A stretch of DNA of 45,007 nucleotides from Candidatus Geothermincola primus (GCA_015711725.1 MU158466.1:4328-49334); one strand, 5' to 3'; numbered from the stretch's first letter, positions 1 through 8,860 are shown. A program made the numbers and translations. The notes: generated from the sequence alone by a model not told the origin.

Positions 1-1089
1 CTTCCACATCTCCTCGGGGAAGTCGCATGGGTGCAGGCAGTTGTAGAGGCCCTTCTTAAGGCATCTTACCGCTCTCTTCCCCTCTATGATCCACTTGGAC
101 ATCCAGGCCTTGAAACGCTTCAAGGCCTCCTTGCTTTAGGGGGCTGAAAAGATCCGCCGGGCCTCGCCTGTGGTCGGCTTCTGGTTGTGCTTCTTTAGCT
201 TTACGGCCACGTTGCGCATCTTGTGCGCAATCAAGCGCTGCACCTCACGGAAGGGGTAGATCTCCGCTATGGCCTTGAGTAAAGCCGGATTGCCATCGGA
301 TATGATGAGCTTGATCTTCTTTCCGGAAAGTCCCCTTGCCTTTAAGGTCGGCCAGAAACCCCTTTCCAGGAGGGTAGGTCCTCGGAGTCCGCCATACTAA
401 AAGGAGAGGATCTCCTTCTTCCCATCCTTCCCTATCCCAAAGGCACAGAGCATCACCTTCTTCTCGACGCCTATCTCCCTCACTTTCTCGCATATGCCGT
501 CCAAAAATAGAAGCTCCACGTCGTCAGAGAGCTCCCGTTCCTGGTAATGCCGGAGCTCTTCCTCTGGGTAGGCGGTGGTCTTGGATACGAAAATTGTAGG
601 GTGGAGATAGAGATGCGAGAAAAATGCCGGAGCTCTTCCTCTGGGTAGGCGGTGGTCTTGGATACCGTCTGGGCCGATACCGGGATGCCGAAGATGTCTT
701 TTGCCACCCCCTTTATCTTGCGGGTGGAGACCCCCAGCAGGAAGGGCTTGCCGACTGCAGCATCTAAGTCCCACCTTCTTCTCGCGTAACGCAGAAGAGG
801 GTGAAGGGTGCGGGGCCCCGGGCGGGCCTGGGGACGGAGAGGTGGGGAATTTGCCCGAAGCGGGTGTTAAGTCCCCTTTTTACAGTGGCCTCCAGGGTCC
901 TTCTCTTTCCTCTGTGCGCTCATACTTGCTTGCCCCCAGCCTTTGCGTGAGCTCCTCTTCCAGGAGCTCTTCTATGAAGGTCTTGAGGGTGTAGGTGATC
1001 CTTCCCTCGATCTCCGCCCAGGCCTGCTCCGTGAGGTTCTCGATTAACTCGAGGGCTTCCTCTTCGGTCTCAATCTGGTACTCTTGCAT
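1..1089 (-). pseudogene. Decayed IS256-family (mutator-type) transposase, truncated by window edge
   Basis: Read on the minus strand, the N-terminus starts at an ATG at 1089 (MQEYQIETEEEALELIENL) behind an AAAGGAGC ribosome site. It contains the family's helical start with LLEEELTQRLGASKYER. The frame then breaks repeatedly. Pieces in different frames give KDIFGIPVSAQTVSK, a first catalytic Asp in ELLFLDGICEKVR, a second in IISDGNPALLKAIAEIYPF, and RLIAHKMRNVAVKLKKHNQK. An in-frame stop near 137 precedes SKEALKRFKAWMSKWIIEG. The C-terminal catalytic Glu would lie beyond position 1. A 42-bp internal duplication adds to the damage. The order of pieces matches IS256 transposases (about 400 residues). 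At least three frameshifts or stops make it non-functional as read. Terminal inverted repeats were not confirmed. Confidence 0.85.
547..665. repeat. 42-bp perfect direct duplication inside the transposase remnant
   Basis: The 42 bases at 547-588 recur exactly at 624-665, separated by 35 bases. Both copies encode the same peptide on the minus strand (VSKTTAYPEEELRH), so the duplication arose within the transposase gene and helps disrupt it. A sequencing or assembly artefact is possible. Confidence 0.9.
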
Positions 1090-1470
1090 TGGGGTGCTCC
1101 TTTCTTTAAGGTTGCTTTCTTTCTGAAAGGAAAGCACCTCGTCTGAATTTCAGCAAGATATTTTACGTGACCAGCTAAGTATAAAAGGGATAAATGAATT
1201 GCGGATTCAGTTTATAAGTATCTGATATCCTTAAAAACGGAATCATAGCGTTTAATTAAGTATGGGCAACTCAACTATATAACGTTACTTTTGCCAACCA
1301 TCTGTTCAATTCCGTCTAGTAAAAATAGCTCAAGCATGAAGGTATAAATTGCGAGTTCTTTTGCTCTTTAGGAAAGCATATTATAATTAGAGACTGTCAT
1401 GGTTTTCTACCTTAACCAAAAGGGAGTCAGCCTTTTTAGCTAATCCCGCTCGTTATTACAGGAGGATAGC
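1090..1470. other. AT-rich intergenic region between IS remnant and folE
   Basis: No convincing coding frame is seen here. The part next to the transposase start probably holds the outer end of the insertion element, but I could not define its inverted repeat. The rest is AT-rich and contains a candidate -10 element for the folate operon. Confidence 0.5.
1359..1387 (+). promoter_or_regulatory. Candidate promoter for folE operon
   Basis: A perfect TATAAT lies at 1382-1387, about 84 bases upstream of the folE start. The -35 region is weak: TTTTGC at 1359-1364 has 17-base spacing, and TTGCTC at 1361-1366 has 15. The call rests mainly on the -10 hexamer and its position. Confidence 0.35.
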
Positions 1471-2037
1471 TTGGACAAGGAAAAGATCATCGAGGGCGTG
1501 AAACTGCTGTTGGAAGGCATCGGCGAGGATCTGGATAGGGAGGGATTGAGAAGCACACCGGAGAGGGTGGCTAATATGTACGAGGAGATACTTTGCGGCA
1601 TGAAGGTGGAGCCAACCTCGGTCATTCAACCCATGTTCGCGGAGGAACATGACGAGATGATCGTGGTGAAGGATATCCCCTTATATTCGGTGTGTGAGCA
1701 TCACCTCATGCCCTTTCTGGGCAAAGCCCACGTCGCTTATATTCCTGGGGACGAGGGTCAGATAACCGGCATCAGCAAGCTGGCGCGAGTGGTAGATGTC
1801 CTCTCCAAGCGGCTGCAGGTGCAGGAGCGTCTGACCACCAGCATCGCCGATACCCTAGTTCAGGCTTTAAGGCCCAAAGGAGTTCTGGTGGTGATCGAGG
1901 CGGAGCATCTCTGCATGTCCATGCGGGGAGTGAAAAAACCCGGCTCCATAACCATAACCTCGGCGGTGAGAGGGACTTTCCACACCAACGCCGCCTCCCG
2001 GGCGGAGGCCATGGCTCTGATTCGTAACAAAGTGTAA
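1471..2037 (+). CDS. folE: GTP cyclohydrolase I, type IA
   Basis: Converts GTP to 7,8-dihydroneopterin triphosphate, the first step of folate synthesis in the cytoplasm. The 188-residue product is full length. The zinc site is visible in [10 protein letters not shown] (Cys75, His78), and a second Cys is at 148 in [22 protein letters not shown] is the conserved C-terminal helix. The start is a TTG, chosen because AGGAGG at 1460-1465 lies at good spacing and an N-terminus of this length is normal. It is the first gene of a long same-strand run of folate, pantothenate and NAD genes, with folP 30 bases downstream. The zinc ligands argue for the metal-dependent IA enzyme rather than the FolE2 type. 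Confidence 0.96.
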   Translation: MDKEKIIEGVKLLLEGIGEDLDREGLRSTPERVANMYEEILCGMKVEPTSVIQPMFAEEHDEMIVVKDIPLYSVCEHHLMPFLGKAHVAYIPGDEGQITGISKLARVVDVLSKRLQVQERLTTSIADTLVQALRPKGVLVVIEAEHLCMSMRGVKKPGSITITSAVRGTFHTNAASRAEAMALIRNKV

Positions 2038-2067
2038 AATTACATTATGTCATTATAGAGGTGTGGG

Positions 2068-3294
2068 TTGAGGTTTAACGCGCGCTTGGTGAAAGTGGAC
2101 TCCATTGAGGAGGCGAAGAGACACCTGGAGGATATTGGCCCCAGCGATCAGGGTTTCGGCATCATGCTCCCTAAGTTGCGCCACTACGTGGTGAGGGTGG
2201 ATGGGTTAGATACACGAGCCGCCAATATCATCAAACAGGACATGCTCTCCATTGGGGGGGAGGTATCCCTGCCCCGGAATGTCTTTGAGTTTCAAGGGGA
2301 AAGGACCTCCGCGCTGATTTCGGGCACTCTCAAACAGTTCGAGCTTCTATTGAGCAAACTTACTTATCAGCCTTTCGGGTTGCGCAAACTGAGAGATGAA
2401 TTAGCGGCTCTCCTCGAAAATCTGGAGAAAAACCAGGGAAGGAGACTTCGTCTGGGGAAAACCATCTTTCCTCTAGACCAGCGCACCCTGATCATGGGAG
2501 TGGTCAACGTCACCCCGGATTCCTTCTCCGACGGGGGGAAGTTCTTGGATCCCCGCGACGCCGTGGAACACGGAAAACGGCTGGTTCAGGAGGGTGCGGA
2601 TCTGCTGGATATCGGGGGGGAATCCACTCGACCCGGTTCCCAGTTTATCTCCCTTGAGGAGGAGATCGATCGGGTGATTCCGGTGCTGGAGAGATTACTT
2701 AAAGAGGTGGATGTTCCCGTCTCCATCGACACCACCAAGGCGGAAGTCGCCCGGCGAGCGTTGGATCTGGGGGTGGCGATGGTGAATGACATCAGCGCCT
2801 GTCGGCTGGACCCGGAGATGTTGCCGCTGGTGGCGGAACGCCAGGTGCCCGTCTGCCTCATGCATATGCAAGGTTTGCCCAAGGATATGCAGGATAACCC
2901 GGTATACGAGGACTTGATGGGCGAGATCATCCTTTTTTTAAGGGAGCGAGCCCAGGCGGCCATGGACGCCGGGGTGGATCCCCAAATGATTCTGGTGGAT
3001 CCGGGGATAGGCTTCGGCAAGACCCTGGAGCATAACCTGGAAATCCTGAGGAGGCTAGGGGAGATCAGGAGTCTGGGTTTCCCCATCGTTTTGGGCACCT
3101 CCCGGAAATCGTTTATCGGTAAAGTTTTAGATCTGCCGGTAGAGGAGAGGCTGGAGGGGACCGCTGCCTCGGTGGCGTTGGGGATCGCTTGTGGGGCGGA
3201 TGTGGTGAGGGTGCACGATGTCAAGGAGATGTCCAGAGTGGCCAGGTTAGCCGACGCTATACTGGGCAAGAAGGGCGCTTATCAAGAAAGATAG
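2068..3294 (+). CDS. folP: Dihydropteroate synthase with N-terminal extension
   Basis: Condenses p-aminobenzoate with hydroxymethyl-dihydropterin pyrophosphate to give dihydropteroate, the target step of sulfonamides. The C-terminal ~270 residues form a complete DHPS TIM barrel: MGVVNVTPDSFSDGG (about 143-157), DIGGESTRPGS, SIDTTKAEVARRAL, MVNDIS, ILVDPGIGFGKT, LGTSRKSFIG and RVHDVKE. About 128 residues precede the barrel and match no domain I can name. They begin RFNARLVKVDSIEEAKRHL and contain RHYVVRVDGLDTRAANIIKQ. Extended DHPS proteins of around 400 residues occur in some Firmicutes and archaea, so the extension is probably genuine. The TTG start at 2068 follows a GAGGTGTGGG stretch. The cyclophilin gene starts 23 bases downstream. 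Confidence 0.95.
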   Translation: MRFNARLVKVDSIEEAKRHLEDIGPSDQGFGIMLPKLRHYVVRVDGLDTRAANIIKQDMLSIGGEVSLPRNVFEFQGERTSALISGTLKQFELLLSKLTYQPFGLRKLRDELAALLENLEKNQGRRLRLGKTIFPLDQRTLIMGVVNVTPDSFSDGGKFLDPRDAVEHGKRLVQEGADLLDIGGESTRPGSQFISLEEEIDRVIPVLERLLKEVDVPVSIDTTKAEVARRALDLGVAMVNDISACRLDPEMLPLVAERQVPVCLMHMQGLPKDMQDNPVYEDLMGEIILFLRERAQAAMDAGVDPQMILVDPGIGFGKTLEHNLEILRRLGEIRSLGFPIVLGTSRKSFIGKVLDLPVEERLEGTAASVALGIACGADVVRVHDVKEMSRVARLADAILGKKGAYQER

Positions 3295-3317
3295 GTCGAT
3301 AGGTAAAGAGAGGGTCC

Positions 3318-4478
3318 ATGGGAAAAGCGCAGAAGCTGAAAAAACAACGTCGGGAAGAGGAAAGGCGTAGGGAAGAGGAGAAAAAGCGTAAGCGAAAAAT
3401 GATCTTCCGATGGTCGGTGATCGGCGCGCTTATTCTGGCGGTTTTAGGAGGGATAATTTATCTCATCGTGATTAACTTACCGGTGTACGTGGATCAGATG
3501 GTAATTGAGATGGACAAAGGGGAGATCGTCATCGAGTTGAAGGAGAAGGACGCCCCCGAGACCTGTCAACATATTAAAAAATTGGTTAACTACGGGTCCT
3601 ACGACTGCACACGTTGGTATGAGGTTGTGGAACAGGCGGCGCTCACGGGCTTGCAGGGGGTGGACCCCACCGCCAACGCGCCGGACCCGGAGATTCTCCG
3701 GCAGGCGAGCGAACTAGACGCCCAGGCGGGAACGGTGAACGATGAGATCGCCCTGCCCAACATAAGGGGAGCGGTGGGCATGGCCAAACCCAGCGATCCC
3801 CAAACCGGGGAACCCCTACCTAACAGCGCCACGGCGGAGTTCTACATCTTAAAAGATGACGCTCCCTATCTGGATCCCAACTTCACCATCTTCGGCGAGG
3901 TGGTGGAGGGAATGGATGTGGTGGATATGATCATTCAGGGGGAACCCATCGAATCCATATCCATCGATGATGAGAACAAGGAGATGGTCATCGATTCCTT
4001 AAGTGGAAGGATTATCATCCAGCTACGGGATGACGAAGCCCCGGAAACGGTAAAGCATATCCAGGAGCTAGTGGGAAAGGGCTTTTACGATAATCTCAAT
4101 TGGTACCGGGTGGAAGACTTCGTGATTCAGACCGGGAGTCACGCCCGCTCCCTGGAGGAGAGATCTAAGGGAACCACCGACCCCAACAAGGCTATCGAGG
4201 AGCAGAAGACGGTAAAGGACGAGATCAAGCTCCCCAATGTGAGGGGAGCGGTGGGAGTGATTAAACGGGTCAACCCTCAAGCGGTTCAAGAGGGAGGGGA
4301 TCCCTACATTCCCGACAGCGCCCAGGGAGAGTTCTTCATCTTGAAGGCGGACCTTCCCGGCGCCCCTAGATTTACTGTCTTTGGGGAGGTGGTCCAGGGC
4401 ATGGAGGTGGTAGATGAGATCGCGCAGGACGATCCCATCAACAAAATATATATACGGAGGGTGAATAAGAAATCATGA
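3318..4478 (+). CDS. Membrane-anchored tandem cyclophilin-like protein (two PPIase domains, first degenerate)
   Basis: The 386-residue protein starts with a very basic/acidic stretch (residues 1-30) and one membrane helix (about 32-54). Two cyclophilin-like domains (about 60-225 and 226-386) follow on the extracytoplasmic side. Each has the family pattern: an ETCQHIKKL or ETVKHIQEL helix, LPNIRGAVGMAK or LPNVRGAVGVIK, a GEFFIL-type strand, and FTVFGEVVQGMEVVDEI. Domain 2 keeps the catalytic Arg and Phe region (WYRVEDFVIQTG). In domain 1 the equivalent is WYEVVEQAALTG, without Arg and Phe. The usual Gln before FF is Glu in both. The likely role is folding of exported proteins, with domain 1 structural or substrate-binding. 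Its stop overlaps the folB ATG, so it belongs to the folate operon although it has no known role in that pathway. Confidence 0.88.
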   Translation: MGKAQKLKKQRREEERRREEEKKRKRKMIFRWSVIGALILAVLGGIIYLIVINLPVYVDQMVIEMDKGEIVIELKEKDAPETCQHIKKLVNYGSYDCTRWYEVVEQAALTGLQGVDPTANAPDPEILRQASELDAQAGTVNDEIALPNIRGAVGMAKPSDPQTGEPLPNSATAEFYILKDDAPYLDPNFTIFGEVVEGMDVVDMIIQGEPIESISIDDENKEMVIDSLSGRIIIQLRDDEAPETVKHIQELVGKGFYDNLNWYRVEDFVIQTGSHARSLEERSKGTTDPNKAIEEQKTVKDEIKLPNVRGAVGVIKRVNPQAVQEGGDPYIPDSAQGEFFILKADLPGAPRFTVFGEVVQGMEVVDEIAQDDPINKIYIRRVNKKS

Positions 4479-4843
4479 TGAGCAGGGTGGTGGTCAGAGA
4501 TTTGCGGGTATTCGGATTTCACGGTTGTCTCCCCCAGGAAAGAGAGAAGGGGCAGAATTTCCTGGTGGACCTGGAGATGGAATACGATTCAACCTTGGCC
4601 GCCCAGGATGATGAGCTCTCTGCAGCTCTCGATTACGACCGGGTTGTAAATGAGGTTCACGCCATAGTCGCAACCGAAAGATACAATCTTCTGGAAGCCC
4701 TAGTTACCCGGATAGGCAACTACCTTCTTGATTGGGAAGGGGTAAGCAAGGTGTGGGTGCGGGTGAAGAAGCCGGAGGCGCCGCTGATCCATCCCGTGGG
4801 CTGGGTGGGGGTGGAGTCCACTTTCTTCAGGGAGAATCGTTAA
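4475..4843 (+). CDS. folB: Dihydroneopterin aldolase
   Basis: Cleaves 7,8-dihydroneopterin to 6-hydroxymethyl-dihydropterin and glycolaldehyde. The 122-residue length is typical. Family marks include LRVFGFHGCLPQEREKGQ near the N-terminus with the conserved Glu, LDYDRVVNEVHAIV, LLEALVTRIGNYLL, and the catalytic Lys region VRVKKPEAPL. The start ATG overlaps the stop of the cyclophilin gene (ATGA), which indicates translational coupling. A second ATG directly follows, so the exact first residue is uncertain by one codon. The next gene, folK, supplies the following step and begins 200 bases downstream, a gap in which I see no gene. Confidence 0.94.
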   Translation: MMSRVVVRDLRVFGFHGCLPQEREKGQNFLVDLEMEYDSTLAAQDDELSAALDYDRVVNEVHAIVATERYNLLEALVTRIGNYLLDWEGVSKVWVRVKKPEAPLIHPVGWVGVESTFFRENR

Positions 4844-5043
4844 AAGCTTAAACCTGAATCATATAAAGGTCATATTAACGGTGAATTGTAAATTCTCGCA
4901 TTCGGCGGTTATCGCCTGTGACAAAGGGATAGAGGAGGGCTTGAATACCATTTTCGGTTTAGTTTTACTGGGAGCTGGGTAATCAAATGAAAATCTGGAT
5001 TCACGAGTGGTGCATGGCGAGATTTAATCATGGGGGTTATTGA

Positions 5044-5550
5044 ATGAATAGTTGGGAAGTGGCTTACCTGGGTTTGGGAAGTAACCTGGGGGAACGGGAA
5101 GCCAATCTGAGGAAGGCGATGAAGATGTTGGAATCCACGGGTGAGGTGAGGATTATGCGGCGTTCCTCGGTTTATGAGACCAGCCCGGTGGGCTACGAGA
5201 ATCAGCCAGATTTTCTCAACATGGTGGTCCAAGTAAAGTCGTGTCTGAAAGCCAAGGAACTGCTACACCACTGCCTGGGAGTGGAGGAGCGGATGATGCG
5301 CGAGAGGTTAATTCGTTGGGGCCCCAGGATTATAGATATAGACCTTCTTCTCTACGACAACCAAACCTTTAAAGATTCTGAGTTGACCTTGCCCCATCCG
5401 GAGATGATTCGTAGGGCCTTCGTGCTGATTCCCCTCCTGGAACTTGAGCCCGAGCTGGTCATGCCAGATGGAAGCAGCGTGAGCGAGCACCTGGCGAAAC
5501 TGGACGAGGAAGCGGTGAATGGGGTAAAGGTTTGGGGGGTGGTGGAGTGA
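5044..5550 (+). CDS. folK: 2-amino-4-hydroxy-6-hydroxymethyldihydropteridine pyrophosphokinase
   Basis: Transfers pyrophosphate from ATP to 6-hydroxymethyl-dihydropterin, making the substrate for FolP. The 168-residue protein has the HPPK hallmarks AYLGLGSNLGEREANL, SSVYETSPVGYENQPDFLN, RWGPRIIDIDLLLYDN (the Asp pair binds magnesium) and LPHPEMIRRAFVLIPLLEL. Pathway order in the cluster is folE, folP, folB, folK, so all core pterin-branch steps are present except the phosphatase step and folC/folA. The stop overlaps the GTG start of the next gene, tying folate and pantothenate genes into one transcript. Confidence 0.95.
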   Translation: MNSWEVAYLGLGSNLGEREANLRKAMKMLESTGEVRIMRRSSVYETSPVGYENQPDFLNMVVQVKSCLKAKELLHHCLGVEERMMRERLIRWGPRIIDIDLLLYDNQTFKDSELTLPHPEMIRRAFVLIPLLELEPELVMPDGSSVSEHLAKLDEEAVNGVKVWGVVE

Positions 5551-6431
5551 AAGGGCGGGATCGTTTCGTTATCATCGGCGCAGGAAAGGTGGGAACGGCT
5601 ATAGGCCACCTCCTGCATGAGAAAGGCGAAGAGGTGACCGTGGTGGTCTCCCGCAGCGAGGAGTCACTCAAGCGATCATCAACATTTTTACATGACGTTA
5701 TATTTACCACGGACTTGTTAGACGCCAAAGGTAAAGGCAATAACTTTCTCATCACCACACCCGACGATCTCATCGCGGATATTAGTCTGGATTTGGCGTC
5801 CATGGACATAGTAAAAAAGGGACACCGGGTGGTGCATATGAGCGGCGCTCTGGGTCTAGACGTACTAGAGGCTTGCGAGGAGCGGGGAGCGGAGGTGATG
5901 AGCATTCATCCCCTGCAGACCTTCGCTGACGTGCGGGCGGCGGTGCGCAAGATTAGGGGAATCGCCTTCGCCATAACCGCGCGCGGAGAGCGCGCACGGG
6001 GGTGGGCGGAGAGTTTGGTGAGAGCCTTAGGGGGAGAGCCGGTGATTCTTGCGGAGGAGGACAAGCCCCTCTATCATATAGGCGCGGTAATGGCTTGCAA
6101 CCTGCTGGTGGCTTTGGAGCATATCGCCGAGCTCATCTATCAGGATATCGGGATGGAGGGCAATCAGGCTTTGCGTGCATTGTTGCCCCTCATCACCAGC
6201 ACCGTGGACAACCTGCGCCATCTTGGCACGGAGAAGTCCCTAACCGGACCCGTTGCCAGAGGGGATATCGGGATTATACGGCGTCATCTGGAAGTGTTGG
6301 AGGAGAAGGGAACGGAGGCTATGATGAAAGCATACGTATCCTTGAGCCTTTATGCCCTAGACCTGGCCAGCGGGGTTTTAAGCAAGTCCCGGGCGGATGA
6401 GATAGAGGAGCTGCTCCGCCATTACCTGTGA
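5547..6431 (+). CDS. Rossmann-like/DUF2520 NAD(P)-binding protein, possible PanG-type ketopantoate reductase
   Basis: A 294-residue protein with an N-terminal dinucleotide fold (FVIIGAGKVGTAIGHLL, Gly11-x-Gly13-x-x-Gly16) and a SRSEESL strand end. HMSGALGLDVLEACEERGAEVMSIHPLQTFAD matches the GALG and HP..TF motifs of DUF2520 proteins. The C-terminal part is helical with HIGAVMACNLLVALEH and LTGPVARGDIGIIRRHLEVL. I chose the GTG at 5547 because it overlaps the folK stop (GTGA) and gives a compact N-terminus; a TTG 15 bases upstream is possible. Genes of this family often sit beside panC/panD. As I recall, Francisella PanG, a ketopantoate reductase, has this architecture. No panE is present nearby, so a ketopantoate reductase role is reasonable but is inference. 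Confidence 0.8.
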   Translation: MKGRDRFVIIGAGKVGTAIGHLLHEKGEEVTVVVSRSEESLKRSSTFLHDVIFTTDLLDAKGKGNNFLITTPDDLIADISLDLASMDIVKKGHRVVHMSGALGLDVLEACEERGAEVMSIHPLQTFADVRAAVRKIRGIAFAITARGERARGWAESLVRALGGEPVILAEEDKPLYHIGAVMACNLLVALEHIAELIYQDIGMEGNQALRALLPLITSTVDNLRHLGTEKSLTGPVARGDIGIIRRHLEVLEEKGTEAMMKAYVSLSLYALDLASGVLSKSRADEIEELLRHYL

Positions 6432-6520
6432 TCTTCTTATATTTCTGGCGAAAAAGCCGATATGGCAGGAATTGAAACTTTACCATAGATGGTACGATCG
6501 GCTGAGTACGGGGGTAGAAG

Positions 6521-7375
6521 ATGCAAATTTTCACCGAAGCGAGGGAGATGACCGCCGCGGTAAAGAAGTGGCGTGCCTCGGGCAAGACGGTGGGCTTAGT
6601 TCCCACCATGGGATATTTTCACCAGGGCCACCTCTCGCTGATGCGCCGAGCGCGAGAGGAGAACGATGTAGTGGTGGTGAGCCTTTTCGTCAATCCTCTG
6701 CAGTTCGGACCCCGGGAAGACTTGGATATCTATCCCAGGGATTTCCAACGGGACCGCCAGCTGGCGGAGGAGGTGGGGGTAGACTGCATCTTTTTTCCTT
6801 CGGTGGAGGAGATGTACCCTCAACCCTTTCTCACCAAGGTGGTGGTGGGAAAGATCACCGAGGTGATGTGCGGAAAGGCTCGTCCGGGTCATTTCGAGGG
6901 CGTGACCACCGTGGTGGCCAAACTATTCCACATCATCCCCGCTGACCGCGCGTATTTTGGCCAGAAAGATGCCCAGCAGGTTAGAGTCATTCAGAAGATG
7001 GTGGAGGATTTGAATTTCGATATCGACATCAGGATCTGCCCCACCGTGCGCGAGGAGGACGGTCTCGCTGCCAGCTCCAGAAATGTCTATCTCAGCGGCG
7101 AGGAAAGGGAGAGAGCCACCTTGCTCTACCGTTCCCTGGAGAGGGCTCAGCGAGTGATTGAGCGGGGGGAGAGAAGGGCCGAGGCGGTAGAGAAAAGCAT
7201 AAGGGAAATGCTGGAGGGGCAGCCGGGAATAGACCTGGAGTACGTGGCCGTTTATAATAACATTGATTTGGAGCCTGTGGAAATTTTACAAGGTGAAGTG
7301 CTTATCGCTCTAGCCGCTTGGGTGGGCGGAACGCGTCTAATAGATAATGTTCTGATAAGGATTGACGATAAATAA
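6521..7375 (+). CDS. panC: Pantothenate synthetase (pantoate--beta-alanine ligase)
   Basis: Joins pantoate and beta-alanine with ATP to give pantothenate through a pantoyl-adenylate. The 284-residue product is standard. The nucleotidyltransferase signature is VPTMGYFHQGHLSLM, with His34 and His37 as the HxGH pair. It is followed by VSLFVNPLQFGPREDLDIYPR, GVTTVVAKLF, DRAYFGQKDAQQ and the KMSKS-like DGLAASSRNVYL. Tyr-Phe precedes the HxGH motif where Leu is more usual. The ATG at 6521 follows a GGGGG-containing ribosome site. The substrate beta-alanine is made by the next gene, panD. The pantoate-forming panB is not in the window. Confidence 0.96.
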   Translation: MQIFTEAREMTAAVKKWRASGKTVGLVPTMGYFHQGHLSLMRRAREENDVVVVSLFVNPLQFGPREDLDIYPRDFQRDRQLAEEVGVDCIFFPSVEEMYPQPFLTKVVVGKITEVMCGKARPGHFEGVTTVVAKLFHIIPADRAYFGQKDAQQVRVIQKMVEDLNFDIDIRICPTVREEDGLAASSRNVYLSGEERERATLLYRSLERAQRVIERGERRAEAVEKSIREMLEGQPGIDLEYVAVYNNIDLEPVEILQGEVLIALAAWVGGTRLIDNVLIRIDDK

Positions 7376-7516
7376 CGGTGAGGCTTGGGTTTGTGAGAGC
7401 GGTATTGGGTTGGAAAATACGGGATGATAAAAGTATATTTAAGTTGATAGACAGGCGGTTAATTGGTGGGAGACTAAAGAAATTTTAAGGAAGAAGCAGG
7501 CGGCGGTGATTTCGAC

Positions 7517-7900
7517 ATGCAGAGAATCCTTCTGAAGAGCAAGATACACCGTGCCACGGTGACCGAGGCGGATCTGCATTATGTGGGCAGCATTACCGTG
7601 GATAGCGAGCTATTAAAGCAGGCTGATATCCTTCCTTATGAGCGGGTGCAAGTGGTGGATATAGATAACGGCAACCGCCTAGAAACATATATCATAGAGG
7701 GGGAGGCGGGCTCTGGGGTAGTCTGCATCAACGGCGCGGCTGCCAGGTTGATCCATAAAGGAGATAAAGTGATCATCTTCTCTTTCTGGGTCATAGATGA
7801 TGAAGAAGCCGCCAAGGTGAAGCCGAAGATTCTCTATGTGGACGAGGACAATCGAATAATCAAGGTGGAAGACCACGTAGCGCCCGATGACATCTGCTAA
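7517..7900 (+). CDS. panD: Aspartate 1-decarboxylase precursor
   Basis: Decarboxylates L-aspartate to beta-alanine for PanC. It is a pyruvoyl enzyme made by self-cleavage of a proenzyme. The Gly24-Ser25 processing site is intact in [11 protein letters not shown]. Lys9, Tyr58 (in RLETYIIEG) and the NGAAARL motif are also present, all at canonical positions. The 127-residue length is typical. It lies 141 bases after panC. That gap holds no gene I can support. nadA, which also consumes aspartate-derived substrate, follows closely. Confidence 0.97.
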   Translation: MQRILLKSKIHRATVTEADLHYVGSITVDSELLKQADILPYERVQVVDIDNGNRLETYIIEGEAGSGVVCINGAAARLIHKGDKVIIFSFWVIDDEEAAKVKPKILYVDEDNRIIKVEDHVAPDDIC

Positions 7901-7948
7901 GCGACGCCTACCTTTCCCCTTGTTTTCCCTATGCCGGGAGGCGAGCAC

Positions 7949-8860
7949 TTGTCTAGAGACGATCAGTTGATAAAGAGTATAGCCGAGCTAAAGAAAAGTC
8001 GTGAAGCTATCATTCTGGCTCATAACTATCAGAGAAGCGAGATCCAAGAGATAGCCGATTTCACCGGTGATTCCCTGGGACTGGCTAGGCAGGCGGCGGC
8101 AACCCAGGCACGGATAATCGTCTTTTGTGGGGTACATTTCATGGCGGAGACCGCCAATATCCTCAGCCCGGAGAAGATCACCCTTCTGCCCGATCCGGAA
8201 GCCGGGTGCCCTCTAGCCGACACCATCACCGTGGAGGATCTCCGTGATTTGAGGAAGAAACATCCCAGGGCGGTGGTTATCACCTATGTCAATTCTAGCG
8301 CGGCGGTAAAGGCGGAGAGCGATTACTGTTGCACCTCCGGCAACGCCGTTCAGGTGGTAAAGGCGGTGGAGGCGGAGGAGATTATCTTCGCTCCCGACCG
8401 CAATCTAGGAAAATACGTGGAGAGGATGACTGGCAAGAAATTGATCATCTGGGAAGGATGCTGTCCGGTGCACGATAGGATTACCCGGGAACAAGTGGAA
8501 AAGCTTAAGAAGGAACATCCACATGCCCTCTTCGTGGCTCACCCGGAGTGCCGTCAGGAGGTGCTGGAATTGGCGGATAAGGTAGCCAGCACCACCGGTA
8601 TTTATGAGTTCGTCCGCGAAACCTCCGCAGGGGAGATAATCGTGGGATCGGAACGTGGAATGCTCTATCGCCTGGAGAAGGAGAACCCGGCTAAACGATT
8701 TTATTTTCCCTCGGAGGATACCATCTGCCCCAATATGAAATTAATCACCCTGGAGAAGGTCTTGAGATCCCTGGAGATACTGGAGCCACGCGTAGAGGTG
8801 CCCGAGGAGGTCCGCCTGCGTGCTTTGAAGGCGGTGGAACGCATGGTCAGCATTGGTTGA
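7949..8860 (+). CDS. nadA: Quinolinate synthase A
   Basis: Condenses iminoaspartate (from NadB) with dihydroxyacetone phosphate to give quinolinate, using an oxygen-sensitive [4Fe-4S] cluster. Motifs are ILAHNYQRSEIQEIADFTGDSLGLA, VHFMAETANIL, PEAGCPLAD (Cys86), TYVNSSAAVKAESD, WEGCCPVHDR (Cys171/172) and ICPNMK (Cys260). The three-Cys spacing fits the short, roughly 300-residue NadA type. I prefer the TTG start at 7949 (303 residues) because GGGAGG at 7936-7941 lies seven bases before it. The upstream in-frame ATG at 7931 has no ribosome site and would add six residues. Confidence 0.96.
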   Translation: MSRDDQLIKSIAELKKSREAIILAHNYQRSEIQEIADFTGDSLGLARQAAATQARIIVFCGVHFMAETANILSPEKITLLPDPEAGCPLADTITVEDLRDLRKKHPRAVVITYVNSSAAVKAESDYCCTSGNAVQVVKAVEAEEIIFAPDRNLGKYVERMTGKKLIIWEGCCPVHDRITREQVEKLKKEHPHALFVAHPECRQEVLELADKVASTTGIYEFVRETSAGEIIVGSERGMLYRLEKENPAKRFYFPSEDTICPNMKLITLEKVLRSLEILEPRVEVPEEVRLRALKAVERMVSIG

